From Peredibacter sp045999315 (GTDB taxonomy: Bacteria; Bdellovibrionota; Bacteriovoracia; Bacteriovoracales; Bacteriovoracaceae), in contig NZ_CP174607.1 of NCBI RefSeq assembly GCF_045999315.1, forward strand, positions 3,224,001 to 3,288,000: a DNA stretch of 64,000 nucleotides. Reading direction: 5' to 3'. The position numbers and the translations under genes are program-made. Position 1 is the first letter of the stretch, and the number at the start of each line of letters is the position of its first letter. This document shows positions 1 to 8,969 of this stretch, in pieces. The notes beneath the pieces are model-generated. The model was not told the DNA's origin. It searched no databases and worked only from the letters and a program-made list of their open reading frames with translations.

Positions 1-227
1 TGTTCTATTGTTAACGCCGACACGTAGGCCTTATAGGCATCACATGTAAATGAGGTGCACTCCTTAGAAATGAATACTTCTTCTTTCTCTTTTCCAAAAT
101 CATAGTCACATAAAACGTATGGTTTCTCTGTGCCCTCCAAATAATAGTTTTCACACACAGGATTTTCACTTTGTGCTTTTACAGATCCTGTAATAATTAA
201 TGACAGACCCAACAAATAGTGAAACAT
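1..227 (-). CDS. Secreted protein of unknown function (3' end off the left edge)
   Basis: An open frame runs leftward from an ATG at 225-227 to the window edge (75 complete codons). It is preceded by an AAGG-type ribosome binding site. The N-terminus (MFHYLLGLSLIITGSVKAQ) is a typical Sec signal peptide, with predicted cleavage after the Ala of KAQ. The mature part is acidic and contains several cysteines, which suggests disulphide bonding in the periplasm or outside the cell. I do not recognise the family. The C-terminus is missing, so length and domain content cannot be judged. It is divergent from mutM. Confidence 0.6.
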   Translation of the reverse strand, partial: MFHYLLGLSLIITGSVKAQSENPVCENYYLEGTEKPYVLCDYDFGKEKEEVFISKECTSFTCDAYKAYVSALTIE

Positions 228-404
228 GAAGTTGCCTTTGTAAGCGATTCTTCAATCAAACTAGCGTGTATATCTAAAAACCTCTAATAAAGTTTTCTTA
301 GGGAGAACTCTTGAATCCAATCTGTTGAAATCATGGGGCTTACCCGAATTAAAACAATTCAGGCACCGCTTCCAATTTCATCAACAAAATCGTATTCTTA
401 CATT

Positions 405-1208
405 ATGCCCGAACTTCCCGAAGTCGAAACAATCCGCCTCCAACTCTCCGAATATCTCCCTTTGAAGATAGACTCAGTCGCTACGACTCCACAATTAAAG
501 CAAAACATCCTTCACACAAACCTAGATCTCATTGGCAAAACTCTGGTGACGATTAAACGCAAAGGCAAAATGCTCGATCTCATCTTCGATGACGGGTCTC
601 ACCTTCTTTCGCATTTAGGGATGACCGGTACGTGGCTTGTGGGTGAATCCATTAAGGCAACCAAACACACCCATTTGACTTTAAAAGGGCCTAAGCACAC
701 GCTAGCTTACGATGACCCCCGCCGCTTCGGTCACATGTATTATTACAACGCTGAAGAGGCCAAGGATAAGCTCGCTGAACTGGGCCTTGATTTGGCCGAT
801 CCAGATTTTGATCTTGAATATCTGACTAATGCAATTAAACGTTATCCTGAACGAGCACTCAAGGTGACTCTCTTAGATCAAAAACTCTTCGCGGGTTCTG
901 GGAACTACATCGCTAACGAGATCTGCGCTCGCGCGGGCATTCGCCCCACTCGCAAATGTAAACAAATCAAAAAAGATGAATTCCCAAAAATTCTTAAGGC
1001 CATTAAACAAGTTTTAGAGCCCGCGCTTAAATCGGGTGGAACCACTTTCCAAGGTGGCTATCGCGATACGACTGGTGAATACGGCGCAGGAGTTCAACAC
1101 TTAGTGGTTTTTTATCAGAAGACCTGCCAGCTTTGTAAGAAGACTCTCGTGAAGAAAATTATTTTAGCTCAAAGAGGGACTTACTACTGTCCAAAATGCC
1201 AGAAGTAA
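405..1208 (+). CDS. mutM: Formamidopyrimidine-DNA glycosylase (Fpg/MutM)
   Basis: Base-excision repair bifunctional glycosylase/AP lyase that removes 8-oxoguanine and ring-opened purines. The ATG at 405 gives the canonical MPELPEVET start, in which Pro2 becomes the catalytic N-terminal imine-forming residue and Glu3 assists. An upstream in-frame start at 333 would bury this proline and is rejected. The catalytic beta-hairpin lysine lies in KRKGKM (about residue 55). SHLGMTGTW follows, and GSGNYIANEIC is the helix-two-turn-helix. The C-terminus has a four-cysteine zinc finger (CQLC...CPKC, last 30 residues). The 267-residue length matches the family. Confidence 0.95.
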   Translation: MPELPEVETIRLQLSEYLPLKIDSVATTPQLKQNILHTNLDLIGKTLVTIKRKGKMLDLIFDDGSHLLSHLGMTGTWLVGESIKATKHTHLTLKGPKHTLAYDDPRRFGHMYYYNAEEAKDKLAELGLDLADPDFDLEYLTNAIKRYPERALKVTLLDQKLFAGSGNYIANEICARAGIRPTRKCKQIKKDEFPKILKAIKQVLEPALKSGGTTFQGGYRDTTGEYGAGVQHLVVFYQKTCQLCKKTLVKKIILAQRGTYYCPKCQK

Positions 1209-1262
1209 CTGGTATCAATCTTGCTCTTACTTCCTTTAATAATGAAATTGGGCCCGTAACTT

Positions 1263-1319
1263 ACAGAATTTCTAAAGACGAATTTCTGTATTTTTAACGG
1301 GTGTCGAAAGTTTAGACAC
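1263..1319 (+). promoter_or_regulatory. Weak terminator-like hairpin of mutM, then small palindrome ahead of the protease gene
   Basis: ACAGAA (1263-1268) can pair with TTCTGT (1284-1289), followed by five T residues, giving a weak factor-independent terminator for mutM. A second short inverted repeat, GTGTC (1301-1305) and GACAC (1315-1319), sits just before the AAAAGGA ribosome binding site of the next gene. It could be an operator or a leader hairpin. Both stems are short, so function is inferred only. Confidence 0.3.
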
Positions 1320-1337
1320 TATAAAAGGACCAGTAAG

Positions 1338-4300
1338 ATGAAAGCCATTCCTTCTCTATCACTTCTCATCCTTCTTGCTTCATGTGGGTTCAATACGTCG
1401 CCGGACGAAATGAAGAAACTGGACTTGGTAAACTCAAATGTGATTTCAATTAGAGAAGTGAATGCTGAAGTTTCAACCTTCATGGTTCGTCTTGAAGCTC
1501 CGGCCCTACTTGAATCCGCTTCTTATAATGGAGCAGACATCCAAATCAATGAAGGCCAAAAAGCACTTGTCCTTTCACAACAACAACAATTTGTTGAATC
1601 TATCAAGAAACTTGATCCAAGCATCCAGGTTCTCTACAGCACAAAGCTTGTAATGAACTCTGTTACGATTGTTGCTCATCCAAAAGTCATGGGTGCTGTA
1701 AACCAGCTTCCTATGGTAAAAAATGTAAGAGAGATGGCGCTCTTTAATTCTCCAAGTCCAGTGACTCTCAATAGTTCTAAAGCGGCCTTGGCCAAAACTA
1801 TCGAAGACCTTACTCAAAAAAACTCAGTGAGCTTTATTGGCGCCAAAGAGGCCCGTGAATCAATGGGACTTACAGGTAAAGGTCTAAGAATTGGTATCCT
1901 TGATACCGGTATCGACTATACTCACACGATGTTCGGCGGTAGCGGTAGTGTTGATGAGTACAAAAAGATTGATGCAACCAAAGAAGTATCAAGCTTCCCG
2001 AATGACAAAATTGTTGGTGGTATTGACCTTGTTGGTGATCTCTACTCACCATCTTCTCCTTATAAAGAGCACAGAATTCCAAAACCTGATATGAACCCGC
2101 TGGACTACAATGGTCACGGGACACACGTCGCGGGTACTGTTGCAGGACACGGTGACGGAGTGAATACATACGATGGTGTGGCACCAGACTCAACTATGTA
2201 TGCCATTAAAGTGTTCGGTCAAAACTCGACTGGTGATGCAGTTGTTATTGCCGGGCTAGAATACGCAGTAGATCCAAATGGTGATTTAAATCCTGACGAT
2301 AAAATGGATATCGTGAATCTTTCTCTTGGTGGCCTTACGGTAAACCATCAATTAACTACGCTGAAGCTGTAAAAAATATTGTGAAGGCCGGGGTTTCATT
2401 TGTCGCTGCTGCCGGTAACTCAGGAAGTGTTCCTTACATCGTAGGTGCTCCAAGTACTGCAGTCGAGGCCTTTTCAGTAGCGGCCGGTATTGATGACATG
2501 TTACACACGACTCAAGTCGATGCTTCAAAACTATCAATTGATGGAGCTGAAGAAAATATTATTTCTGTATTTGGAAGTTTCTCAAAGAAGCTTGAAGAAG
2601 GTGAAGTCGTTTCTGGTGAAATCGTTTACGTGGGTCTGGCCAATGAAGAATTAAATGCAGAACTTGCGGCCGCAGTAAAAGGGAAAATTGCTCTTGTGGA
2701 CCGCGGTGGAGAAACTTTTGCCAAGAAATCTGCAAACGCTTTTAAGGCCGGTGCTATCGGAATTGCTTTAGCAAACAACAAAGACGAAGAACCTTCTACC
2801 ATGAGTGGCGATGAAGTCATGACCATTCCGGTTGTGATGATTTCAAAGGCCCATGGCCAGAAAATCCAAGAGGCCCTAAAGGCCCAGAAAGTAGTTACAT
2901 TCTCGTTCTCGACTGAATTCAAATTCTCAAGATCTGAGTTTATCGACACCATTACTGGATTCTCTTCAAGAGGACCAAGATCAGAAGACGGTCTGATTAA
3001 ACCAGAGATCGTGGCCCCTGGTCAGCAAATTACATCTGCCAAAGCAGGTGGTGGTAATAAAGGTGAAAGATTAAATGGGACTTCAATGGCCTCTCCACAC
3101 ATGGCCGGAGTTATGGCGCTGATCAAACAACGCTTCCCAAATCTTTCTGTACTTGATCACAAACACATTCTAATGAGTACAGCGAAAATCATCAGTAACG
3201 AGAAAGGTGTTCGTTATCCAGTAATGTCTCAAGGTGCTGGACGTGTTGATGTTATGAAGGCCCTAAATGCGAAGCTACTTCCTTCTAAAGGCAGCTTCTC
3301 CCTTGGAAAAGTCGATCTTTTTACGAACCAAGTAAAAGAGCAGCAGATCACTTTAACCAACTTAACTTCTGAAGAAGTTCGTTTCTCAATTAAGACAGAT
3401 TTAACTTCAGGTCTGACTCTGAATGAAGCGTCTCGTGAATTTACAATTCAGGCCGGTGGTAAACTAGACCTGAATTTGAATTTTAATCTAAATCTAACGG
3501 ATAAAGATCGTTCAAACTATGAAGGCTTCATTAAGCTAGTTGATGACTCAGGAAAATTAATGGCGAGTTTCCCGGTTCTGGCGGTCATTCACCAGTCTTC
3601 CGAGATTGTCCCTGTGGCAGTTAACAACAATGATTCTAACCTTTCAGTTATGCTTAAAAATAACAGCACCATGAAAGGAAGTGTACTTCCGTTTAACCTC
3701 ATTGATACTGACGTTAGAAAGCCAGACCTAGGTGCCCTTTCACATATCCGCTCACGCGCTTGTGATATCAAGTCGGCCGGTTACAGATTTGTCACTCGCA
3801 CTGAAAAGGTTGAAGAGAAAGAAGAAAAGAAAGTTTACCTACAATTGGGTGTTAAACTTTATGAATCAGTAAGTAGCTGGGAGGCCTGTGAAGTTTCAGT
3901 TCTTATTGACTCAGACAACGACGGCACTGCTGACCAAGAATGGATCGCTGCTCAGGCAGAACTACTCCCAGGTCTGAATAAAGCTGTACCAGATGGCTTC
4001 TACTCTTACTTATTAGATGCTCATAAGGCCCGTGCCCTAAGAGACCAATTCGAAGTTTATCAGCGCCTGAGCCAAGGTGGTACACGCCAGAATGATGAAA
4101 TGCGTGATACTAGTGAGATTAAGAATGAAGAAGGTAAAGTTGAAGACTACAGAAAAGCAGTTATTAGTCTTAATACATACGTCCCTTACAACATGTCTTC
4201 TGTCTCTGTCATGGAAATTGAACTTGGCGCCCTAGCGAAGACAGATGCAGGAACAATCAAATTTAAAATGGCGAGCATTGACACCAATGAAAGCTCAACT

Positions 4301-4525
4301 CAATTAGATGACTTCCTTGCGGGTAAAGACAAATGGCACTCAATCAATGTCAATGAATCCGAAATTAAGATGATGCCAGAAGAGATCTCTCTTGAGGCCA
4401 ATGAAAGTAAGAAGGTTGATTTAGCAAAATCTGAAAGTTCTAAAGGATTGGTGCTTTACTCTCCTACGAACTCAGATGGTAAGAGAGATGAGAGTAAAGA
4501 TCTTCAAGAAATTATTCTAAAATAG
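1338..4525 (+). pseudogene. Subtilisin-like (S8) lipoprotein serine protease with PA domain, interrupted by a frameshift
   Basis: Two consecutive frames (1338-2372, and 2381 onward) together encode one S8 protease of about 1060 residues. It starts with a lipoprotein signal whose lipobox is LLASC (Cys16). The catalytic Asp is D189 (LDTGID) and the His is H263 (NGHGTHVAG), both in the first frame. The oxyanion Asn (AAAGNSG) and Ser (NGTSMASPH, codon 3083-3085) are in the second. A protease-associated (PA) domain is inserted before the Ser motif, as in Vpr/C5a-peptidase types, and a long beta-rich C-terminus follows. Between SLGG and YGKPSINYAEAV the frame slips at 2334-2335, where one base is missing, so the first frame stops at 2370-2372. 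As written, neither half has a complete triad. This may be a sequencing error or a true inactivation. Downstream codon use shows no other decay. Confidence 0.85.
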
Positions 4526-4531
4526 CTTCAT

Positions 4532-4563
4532 TACACCCACAGCTGTCATCAGTTGTGGGTGTA
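4532..4563. terminator. Bidirectional terminator between convergent genes
   Basis: Perfect 10-bp stem TACACCCACA (4532-4541) with TGTGGGTGTA (4554-4563) in the 44-bp gap between the protease gene and the minus-strand receiver-TPR gene. The T-tracts are poor on both sides, so termination strength is uncertain. Confidence 0.55.
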
Positions 4564-4569
4564 TCTTAT

Positions 4570-5811
4570 CTAAAAGGTTTCATCAGGGAAGACCTGTTTG
4601 GCCTGATGAATGAGATCCTGAGGATCACGCCCCAACTGTTTCATACACTCGATCGTTATCTTATATAAGTCCACATGAACAATCTTTTCCCCTAAAAGCT
4701 TGTAACAGTCCTTCAAAACTTTATCTTTGGGATAAATCATGTCCTTCAACATAAGATCAAAAATTTTATCTTCAACTTGTGAACCTTGCTGTTCAATTTT
4801 AAGATACACTTTCTCTACTTCAGAACGCGGTCCCGCTTTTGCTAAGACCTTGATCGCCCTTAATAATATCCCTCTTTTGTTACAAGAATATTCAATGCCT
4901 TTGTGAGCGTAACTTCTCGCCAGTTCATTATCTTCTGCATTGGCATAATTAACGGCCGCCATGACAAATCCCGCTGCAATCGGGATTTTGGCAAAGTTAT
5001 CGGTAATCTTATATTTGGAAAGGCATGCGAAAATGTCATTTAATAACTCATATTTCGCATTCACTATGATAATTCGAGTAATATCCGGAATTGATTCGTG
5101 ATGAATCGGAAACTCGCTGATCCATTTTTCCACAAAATGGGACATCTCACTATGTCTCTTTAAGGTCACTCCAATCTTCACGATTTTAACTAAGACTTTA
5201 AAATCTGGTTTCTTATTAAACACCTTAACCAGGTTGTCATAGGCAAGGTCAAGTTCCATTCTGGCCTCATGAACCAGGGCCTTCGAAAACAAAGCAAAGA
5301 AAGATTGTTCATTTTGAAATGTGAGAGCTTTTTGAAAGGCCTCATCCAGTTGTTTCATCGCAATGGCATCTTGGATTTTGGAGAATATGATTTCATCAGG
5401 TGAGGCCTTTTCTCTCTCTGACAATTCCTTATGCAAAGTAGAGATCAGGGTCTCATTCCTGAACGGTTTATTCAAAATGACATTTCCGCCCTTAAGCGAG
5501 AAGTCGGCCATTAAAAAAGGAGTTGGATTATTCACCATTAGTAGAAAGAACCTTTCCCTACTAACCGGATTGTTTTTAATATGCAGATTCAGAATTCTAT
5601 CTGCCACCGACTCATTGGCAATCTCATCGTCGGTAATGATCATGTTGACCACACCCTTAGCGAGTCTCTCCTCTACCTGACTTATATTGGCCGCGACATC
5701 AATGGAATTATAACCAACACCAATATCAAGCAACAATTTCCTCAGACCTGAGCGCTGAGAAATCTGAGCACTGACGATTAAAAAATTCCATTTTTTAAAT
5801 AAATCACTCAT
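4570..5811 (-). CDS. Response-regulator receiver domain protein with TPR-like C-terminal region
   Basis: Predicted cytoplasmic signalling protein of 413 residues. Residues 1 to about 135 form a CheY-like receiver. The phospho-acceptor region is IITDDE, after a hydrophobic beta strand, and the conserved lysine lies in NKPF near residue 115. The remaining 270 residues are helical with degenerate tetratricopeptide-like repeats (alternating A, Y, L and G positions) and show no DNA-binding or enzymatic output domain. It probably acts by protein-protein contacts. Its start overlaps the stop of the upstream PilZ-like gene (ATGA at 5808-5811), so the two are translationally coupled and may work together, perhaps in motility or c-di-GMP responses (inference). 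Confidence 0.7.
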   Translation of the reverse strand: MSDLFKKWNFLIVSAQISQRSGLRKLLLDIGVGYNSIDVAANISQVEERLAKGVVNMIITDDEIANESVADRILNLHIKNNPVSRERFFLLMVNNPTPFLMADFSLKGGNVILNKPFRNETLISTLHKELSEREKASPDEIIFSKIQDAIAMKQLDEAFQKALTFQNEQSFFALFSKALVHEARMELDLAYDNLVKVFNKKPDFKVLVKIVKIGVTLKRHSEMSHFVEKWISEFPIHHESIPDITRIIIVNAKYELLNDIFACLSKYKITDNFAKIPIAAGFVMAAVNYANAEDNELARSYAHKGIEYSCNKRGILLRAIKVLAKAGPRSEVEKVYLKIEQQGSQVEDKIFDLMLKDMIYPKDKVLKDCYKLLGEKIVHVDLYKITIECMKQLGRDPQDLIHQAKQVFPDETF

Positions 5812-6215
5812 AACTTATCAGTGGTTTTAAGCTTATCCATCACTTGCGTGATGATTTCTTGCTTTCTCTCTAATGAGTCTAGAATATATTTCCACTCTTC
5901 CTTGATGAATTGATTGAATTGAATGGTCACTTCGAGCTCTGTCCCAGCAGTCGGTTCCAGCTTCATGACTTTGCCGATGATATCTATTCTTTTTGATTTA
6001 GGGGGACCTTCCTCTTCCTTGTTTACCAGAAGTCGGAGTAAAACTTGGTGTCCATCAGAGCAAGACTTGGCGGGAAGTTTGAGAACACAGCCATTGGCCG
6101 AGACACCAGACATGGCAATTTCGCTAATCACAGCGGTTTCGCTGGTTAAATTTTTAAAATCAACAGTGATAGAGATATCTCGGTCGAGAATATCTTTTAA
6201 ATAAAGCTTCCCCAT
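5808..6215 (-). CDS. PilZ-like domain protein
   Basis: 135-residue cytoplasmic protein if it starts at the ATG 6213-6215 (MGKLYLKDIL). A longer frame to 6314 would add an unconvincing hydrophobic N-terminus. The pattern SEIAMSGV followed by alternating hydrophobic strands (VLLRLLV, IDIIGKV, EVTIQF) and a C-terminal helix resembles PilZ barrels, which bind cyclic di-GMP. I do not see the full RxxxR plus D/NxSxxG signature, so c-di-GMP binding is not assured. It is coupled by a 4-bp overlap to the receiver-TPR gene. Confidence 0.45.
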   Translation of the reverse strand: MGKLYLKDILDRDISITVDFKNLTSETAVISEIAMSGVSANGCVLKLPAKSCSDGHQVLLRLLVNKEEEGPPKSKRIDIIGKVMKLEPTAGTELEVTIQFNQFIKEEWKYILDSLERKQEIITQVMDKLKTTDKL

Positions 6216-6271
6216 ACGAAAGCATTTAACGACATTTGTAAGAAAAACCTTAAGAAACTTGAAATATTCTA

Positions 6272-7135
6272 CTAGGAATAAGAGGTTACATCTAAAATAT
6301 CTCTCGCTCTCCAATGAGGAAGATCGGCCTTAATCATATCCAACAATGCATCCAACTCGACCTCAGACTTATTCGCCATTGCTCTCCATTCCGGAGACTG
6401 CGCCAGACGTCCTCTTAAGGCCGTGGTGAAGAGATCAATCCAAGACGGTGCTGTATAAGTGAAATTAAGTGAAAGAGCATCTCCAGCGGCTTCTGTCTCA
6501 TGCCAAATACCACGAGGAACAAACAATACTGACCCCGGTTTTAATTCAAAGCTCACAGTTTCTTTTGGCATCTTGGTCGGCATAGGAGCTTCTAGATAAC
6601 TTGCGAGTTCCGGATCAGGTTCTAGACCCATCGTATGTCTGGTCAAAGGATTTTCGACCGTTTCATTCGGGGCCATGATCCACTTCTTCGTGCCATGAAC
6701 TTGAATGACGAAATTTATATTCTGATCAAAGTGAGGAGCAGTGCCCTTTCCATCTGGAGTGGCATACATGAGACAACGACCAATGGTCATGATCGGAAGA
6801 CCAAGGTTTTGCCGAATCTCTTCCAGCCATGAAGTCAAAACAGGAGAAATCAGATGGGCCTGATTGAAGAGAAGTCCCATGCCATTATCAAACAGCTTTC
6901 GAGCGTCTTTGTTAGTGGTGTCAATGGAACTTGCTTCATCACGCACATCCGGGAGATGGGCCTGAATCGGCATGGGCCAGGAATTCAAAAGATCATCGAG
7001 AGAATTTAGAAATGGAAGACTCGTTAGAGGTCTCAAATTTTCAAAGTTATTGTGAACAACAAAAGCGCGATTCTCTTTAAATGCCTTTTGAAATTCGGCC
7101 GATGAATTCACGAGGGCCGCTAAACCAGTTTTCAT
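6272..7135 (-). CDS. JmjC/cupin-fold 2-oxoglutarate- and iron-dependent oxygenase
   Basis: 287-residue protein of the cupin-4/JmjC class (related to ribosomal-protein hydroxylases such as RoxA/YcfD). The metal-binding facial triad is visible as H135-F-D137 (APHFDQNINF) and H212 (PRGIWHETEA). The 2-oxoglutarate pocket is suggested by KKW at 150-152 and by the SLNFTY strand. The family hydroxylates protein side chains, usually Arg or His of ribosomal proteins, but the substrate here is unknown. It lies just downstream of the ribosome-assembly GTPase RbgA on the same strand (6-bp gap), which fits a ribosome-directed role (inference). Confidence 0.75.
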   Translation of the reverse strand: MKTGLAALVNSSAEFQKAFKENRAFVVHNNFENLRPLTSLPFLNSLDDLLNSWPMPIQAHLPDVRDEASSIDTTNKDARKLFDNGMGLLFNQAHLISPVLTSWLEEIRQNLGLPIMTIGRCLMYATPDGKGTAPHFDQNINFVIQVHGTKKWIMAPNETVENPLTRHTMGLEPDPELASYLEAPMPTKMPKETVSFELKPGSVLFVPRGIWHETEAAGDALSLNFTYTAPSWIDLFTTALRGRLAQSPEWRAMANKSEVELDALLDMIKADLPHWRARDILDVTSYS

Positions 7136-7141
7136 AATGAC

Positions 7142-8125
7142 CTAGATTTTTGGAGGAAGACTAAAACAAACTTTCCCTAACTCGCCTGCTCTGAAATCCA
7201 AAAGAATGAGTTTGAACACGCGGTCTAAATCAGGAAGTCCTTTCTGCTTTAAGCAACCACGAACGGTCGCAATCCTCGTCAAAGTGTCATCTAAGCTCAT
7301 ATCGAAAGATTCAAGCTTATAGCGCTCTTTAAAGGCCTCAGATTTGTTTTTAAGGAGAAACCTTACTAGATAGCAGGCCGGATCTTCTTCGCCGATAATC
7401 TCATCAGGGATAGCGTTAATGGCGCTTAACCAAAAGCGATGCTCTTCCACTGCGACCTCAGGAGGCATAACTCCTGGAGTATCGAGAAGCTGAAGATGTT
7501 CATCCACATCAACCCAGAGCTGATGACGAGTTTGACCAGGTTTGTCCGCTTTCTTAGTAGCGTTACGATTAGCAACTGAGTTAATGAAGGTCGATTTCCC
7601 TGTATTCGGAAGACCGATAATCATAAAACCGTATTTGGACTTTTGCTCAACTTCGTTGTTACAAGCACGACGTTTATCTTCGATGATTTTACGAGCGTAG
7701 CTCAAAACTTGTTTAAGCGAAGTTTTATCCAAGCAGTTCACAAAAAGATAGGGCTCACCTTGTTCCTTAAACCAGGCGTCCCATTTAGCAACGGCAGATG
7801 GATCAGCGAGATTGGCCTTATTCAAAAGAATCAAGCGGGCCTTACTTCCAATACTTTCCCATAAAGTTGGGTTACCAGAAACAATAGGAACTCGAGCATC
7901 ACGGATTTCAATCACCAGATCAACGGCATTGATCTTGGCCTTGATTTCACGCATGGCCTTAAGCATGTGACCAGGAAACCAGTTAAAAGCGGCCTTCGGT
8001 TCAGCGTCGATTTTAATCTTAATCGGCTCGGACTTCGGCTTAGAAGGTTTAGGTGCTGGCTTAGTAGCGGGTCTATTGCCCGGCTTATTGAACTTCTTAT
8101 TTGGATTCATAAGCATTTGTAGCAT
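7142..8125 (-). CDS. rbgA: Ribosome biogenesis GTPase RbgA/YlqF
   Basis: Circularly permuted GTPase (order G4-G5-G1-G2-G3) needed for late 50S subunit assembly. The family N-terminal motif NWFPGHM is followed by G4 LLNKANLADP, G1 GLPNTGKST and G3 DTPGVM, then a helical C-terminal RNA-binding tail. It carries an extra basic, Pro/Lys-rich N-terminal extension of about 40 residues (KPAPKPSKPKS). The start is uncertain: the ATG at 8125 and an in-frame ATG five codons later both lack a good Shine-Dalgarno sequence. The 327-residue length is slightly above the family norm because of that extension. Confidence 0.9.
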   Translation of the reverse strand: MLQMLMNPNKKFNKPGNRPATKPAPKPSKPKSEPIKIKIDAEPKAAFNWFPGHMLKAMREIKAKINAVDLVIEIRDARVPIVSGNPTLWESIGSKARLILLNKANLADPSAVAKWDAWFKEQGEPYLFVNCLDKTSLKQVLSYARKIIEDKRRACNNEVEQKSKYGFMIIGLPNTGKSTFINSVANRNATKKADKPGQTRHQLWVDVDEHLQLLDTPGVMPPEVAVEEHRFWLSAINAIPDEIIGEEDPACYLVRFLLKNKSEAFKERYKLESFDMSLDDTLTRIATVRGCLKQKGLPDLDRVFKLILLDFRAGELGKVCFSLPPKI

Positions 8126-8198
8126 TTAAGGGGCCCATTTCCTATGAAGAAATTACCCGAAAAGGTCTTGGAATCTGGTTTCATGGTACTTTTTCCCT

Positions 8199-8969
8199 AT
8201 GAAATCCCTGGTTTTTTGCCTCCTTTTACTCTCACAATTGGCTTGGGCACATGATTACCCAGATACCTATCGCTATCAGGTTCTGGTAACCGATAAAACG
8301 ACATCGACTGTTACTCAAAATAGCTTTCTGACGATTCCGAATATCATTCATGCCATTCATATTAAAGACCTTAAAAAAATCAAGGCCTCTGTGGTTGTCA
8401 CCACTGATTGGGTGAAGCCATACTTTACCGCTTGGGCCAATCGAGAAAAAGAAAACGAATACACATTAAATTTCTGGGGAGGCCTCGCTCGTATCCCGGG
8501 TATGAATGATGAGGCCTTCGCCATCACCGCTTGTCATGAACTGGGCCACGTTCTGGGTGGTACACCGAAAATTAAAATCAAAGAATTTCTTTGGTCATCG
8601 GCCGAAGGTCAAAGTGATTACTATGCGACCTCGGTGTGTATGAAGAACTATTTTAAATTTGTGAACCGGACGAAGAAACTAACGGTTCCAAAAGAGCTTT
8701 CTGAAACTGCCTTCACTCTTTGCCGAACGACCTACTCGAATGAATTAGACTTCCTTGTATGCTTGAACACAAACAAGGGTATTGAAGGATTTGCAGCCAT
8801 GCTTGAGCATCTGTCTCAATACAAAGAAAATCTTTCAATTGAAACTCCCAATAAAAAACAAGTCAAGGTCACAACCTTCAATAGCTATCCCGATACCCAA
8901 TGCCGAATTGATACTCTCTTTCAGGGAAGCCTAGGGCGGCCTCGTCCAGCTTGTTGGTTTGCCAAATGA
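8199..8969 (+). CDS. Secreted HExxH zinc metalloprotease-like protein, copy 1
   Basis: 256 residues with a cleavable signal peptide (MKSLVFCLLLLSQLAWA). The zinc motif is H113-E-L-G-H117 (CHELGHVLGG). About 20 residues later an EGQSDYYA motif could supply the third ligand (E136 or D140), suggesting a gluzincin-type active site. Several cysteines are conserved with its neighbour. It is a paralogue of the next gene and is coupled to it by an ATGA overlap (8966-8969). The exact peptidase family is not recognised. Secretion and the motif support extracellular or periplasmic proteolysis. Confidence 0.7.
   Translation: MKSLVFCLLLLSQLAWAHDYPDTYRYQVLVTDKTTSTVTQNSFLTIPNIIHAIHIKDLKKIKASVVVTTDWVKPYFTAWANREKENEYTLNFWGGLARIPGMNDEAFAITACHELGHVLGGTPKIKIKEFLWSSAEGQSDYYATSVCMKNYFKFVNRTKKLTVPKELSETAFTLCRTTYSNELDFLVCLNTNKGIEGFAAMLEHLSQYKENLSIETPNKKQVKVTTFNSYPDTQCRIDTLFQGSLGRPRPACWFAK

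Noticed and set aside
2334..2372. Programmed ribosomal frameshift in the S8 protease
   Set aside because: No slippery heptamer or downstream structure is seen, and bacterial subtilases are not known to need one. A missing base explains it better.
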